Assembly: GCA_023228865.1 (NCBI GenBank)
Contig: JALOAH010000066.1
Coordinates: 1 to 22,575 of the forward strand
Direction of reading: 5' to 3'
Length of the DNA stretch: 22,575 bases
Source of the DNA: Porticoccaceae bacterium
GTDB lineage: Bacteria; Pseudomonadota; Gammaproteobacteria; Pseudomonadales; Porticoccaceae
Under the pieces are notes generated by a model. The model had not been told where the DNA came from and did not search any database. It saw only the letters and a program-made list of their open reading frames with translations. The translations under genes and the position numbers were made by a program. Positions 21,886 to 22,575 of this stretch are shown here, piece after piece. The first letter of the stretch is position 1. Every line of letters starts with the position of its first letter.

Positions 21886-22575
21886 ATGAGCACAGCGGAA
21901 ACCAACGCAAACGCACTGCTGGACACCAACCTGGTGAACGCCGAAAAGGGCACCTCCCTGTGGGCGGACGCCTGGGTGCGGTTGCGCAAGAATCGCCTCG
22001 CCCTGGCGGGTCTGTATATTTTGATTTTTCTGTCACTGATTTCCCTCTTTACCCCCTGGATTGCCCCCTATGGGTACGAACAGCAAAACCTTGCCCTGGG
22101 GGCATCGCCGCCGAGCTGGCAGCACTGGTTTGGCACCGACATTTTTGGCCGCGACCTGCTCACCAGAGTGATGTACGGCGGCCGCGTGTCGCTGATGGTG
22201 GGTTTTATCGCCACCGGCGTCGCCCTCTGCATTGGCGTGCTCTGGGGCACTATTGCTGGCTTTAGCGGCGGCAAGGTGGACGCGGTAATGATGCGCCTGG
22301 TGGATATTCTCTACGCCCTGCCCTTTATGATTTTCATTATCCTGCTGATGGTGATTTTTGGCCGCAACATTCTCCTGCTGTTTTTTGCCATTGGCGCGGT
22401 GGAATGGCTGACCATGGCGCGCATTGTTCGCGGCCAGGTTCAGAATCTGCGCAAGCAGGAATTTATTGAGGCCGCCTATTCCATCGGCCTGTCGAAATGG
22501 CACATTATTCGCCGTTACCTGATCCCCAACACCATTGGCCCTGTGATTGTTTACACCACCCTCACCATTCCCAGT
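21886..22575 (+). CDS. oppC: Oligopeptide ABC transporter permease OppC, cut by the window end
   Basis: The frame is open for 230 codons from ATG 21886 to the right edge; about 70-80 residues should be missing. AGGGGG lies 7 bases before the start. The N-terminal cytoplasmic part (to SLWADAWVRLRKNRLALAG) leads into the first membrane helix, then the periplasmic loop HWFGTDIFGRDLLTRVMYGG, the hallmark of OppC/DppC. The EAA loop, FIEAAYSIGLSKWHIIRRYL, is present near residues 198-217. It forms the second half of the peptide channel with OppB. Confidence 0.93.
   Translation, partial: MSTAETNANALLDTNLVNAEKGTSLWADAWVRLRKNRLALAGLYILIFLSLISLFTPWIAPYGYEQQNLALGASPPSWQHWFGTDIFGRDLLTRVMYGGRVSLMVGFIATGVALCIGVLWGTIAGFSGGKVDAVMMRLVDILYALPFMIFIILLMVIFGRNILLLFFAIGAVEWLTMARIVRGQVQNLRKQEFIEAAYSIGLSKWHIIRRYLIPNTIGPVIVYTTLTIPS

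Overview
The window reads as chromosomal DNA of a Gram-negative gammaproteobacterium, probably a marine or environmental aerobe. The evidence is a TonB-dependent receptor, Tat-exported flavoproteins, an outer-membrane-type OppA lipoprotein, a diguanylate cyclase and two families of REP-like palindromes. The species cannot be named from sequence alone. I found no tRNA, rRNA, CRISPR array, transposase or phage gene.

Left part (1-5750, minus strand). One probable operon reads right to left: a molybdopterin (Mo-bisPGD) oxidoreductase catalytic subunit, a four-cluster ferredoxin subunit, an NrfD-type membrane anchor, and a Tat-exported FAD flavoprotein that runs off the left end. The catalytic subunit has no visible Tat signal, so the complex probably faces the cytoplasm. 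That layout fits PadBCD-like (phenylacetyl-CoA:acceptor oxidoreductase) relatives better than periplasmic polysulfide or DMSO reductases, but the substrate is unknown.

Centre-left (5751-10954). A TetR-family gene is divergent from the Mo operon. After an AT-rich intergenic region come a TonB-dependent receptor gene broken by an internal deletion and frameshift, a KstD-like Tat-exported flavoprotein, and a small c-type cytochrome whose GTG start overlaps the flavoprotein stop. An 18-base near-palindrome occurs just downstream of a sigma70-like -10 both before the Mo operon and before the TonB gene. It is the likely operator of the neighbouring TetR protein and would join both flanks into one regulon.

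Centre (10955-14394). A cluster of paired REP-like palindromes is followed by small catabolic-type genes: a DUF1330 protein and a glutathione S-transferase on the minus strand, a limonene-epoxide-hydrolase-fold protein with the full catalytic residue set on the plus strand, and a crotonase-family enzyme on the minus strand. With the flavoproteins, these suggest breakdown of a hydrophobic cyclic compound (steroid, terpenoid or aromatic). This is inference.

Right part (14395-22575). More housekeeping-like genes follow: an exported SYLF-domain protein, a membrane PAS-GGDEF diguanylate cyclase with an intact inhibitory site, an exported peroxiredoxin convergent to it across a terminator, a small two-helix membrane protein, and oligopeptide ABC transporter genes oppA, oppB and oppC (the last cut by the window end). 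oppA is separated from oppBC by a REP pair and two opposite-strand small genes (EthD-like and DUF6482-like).
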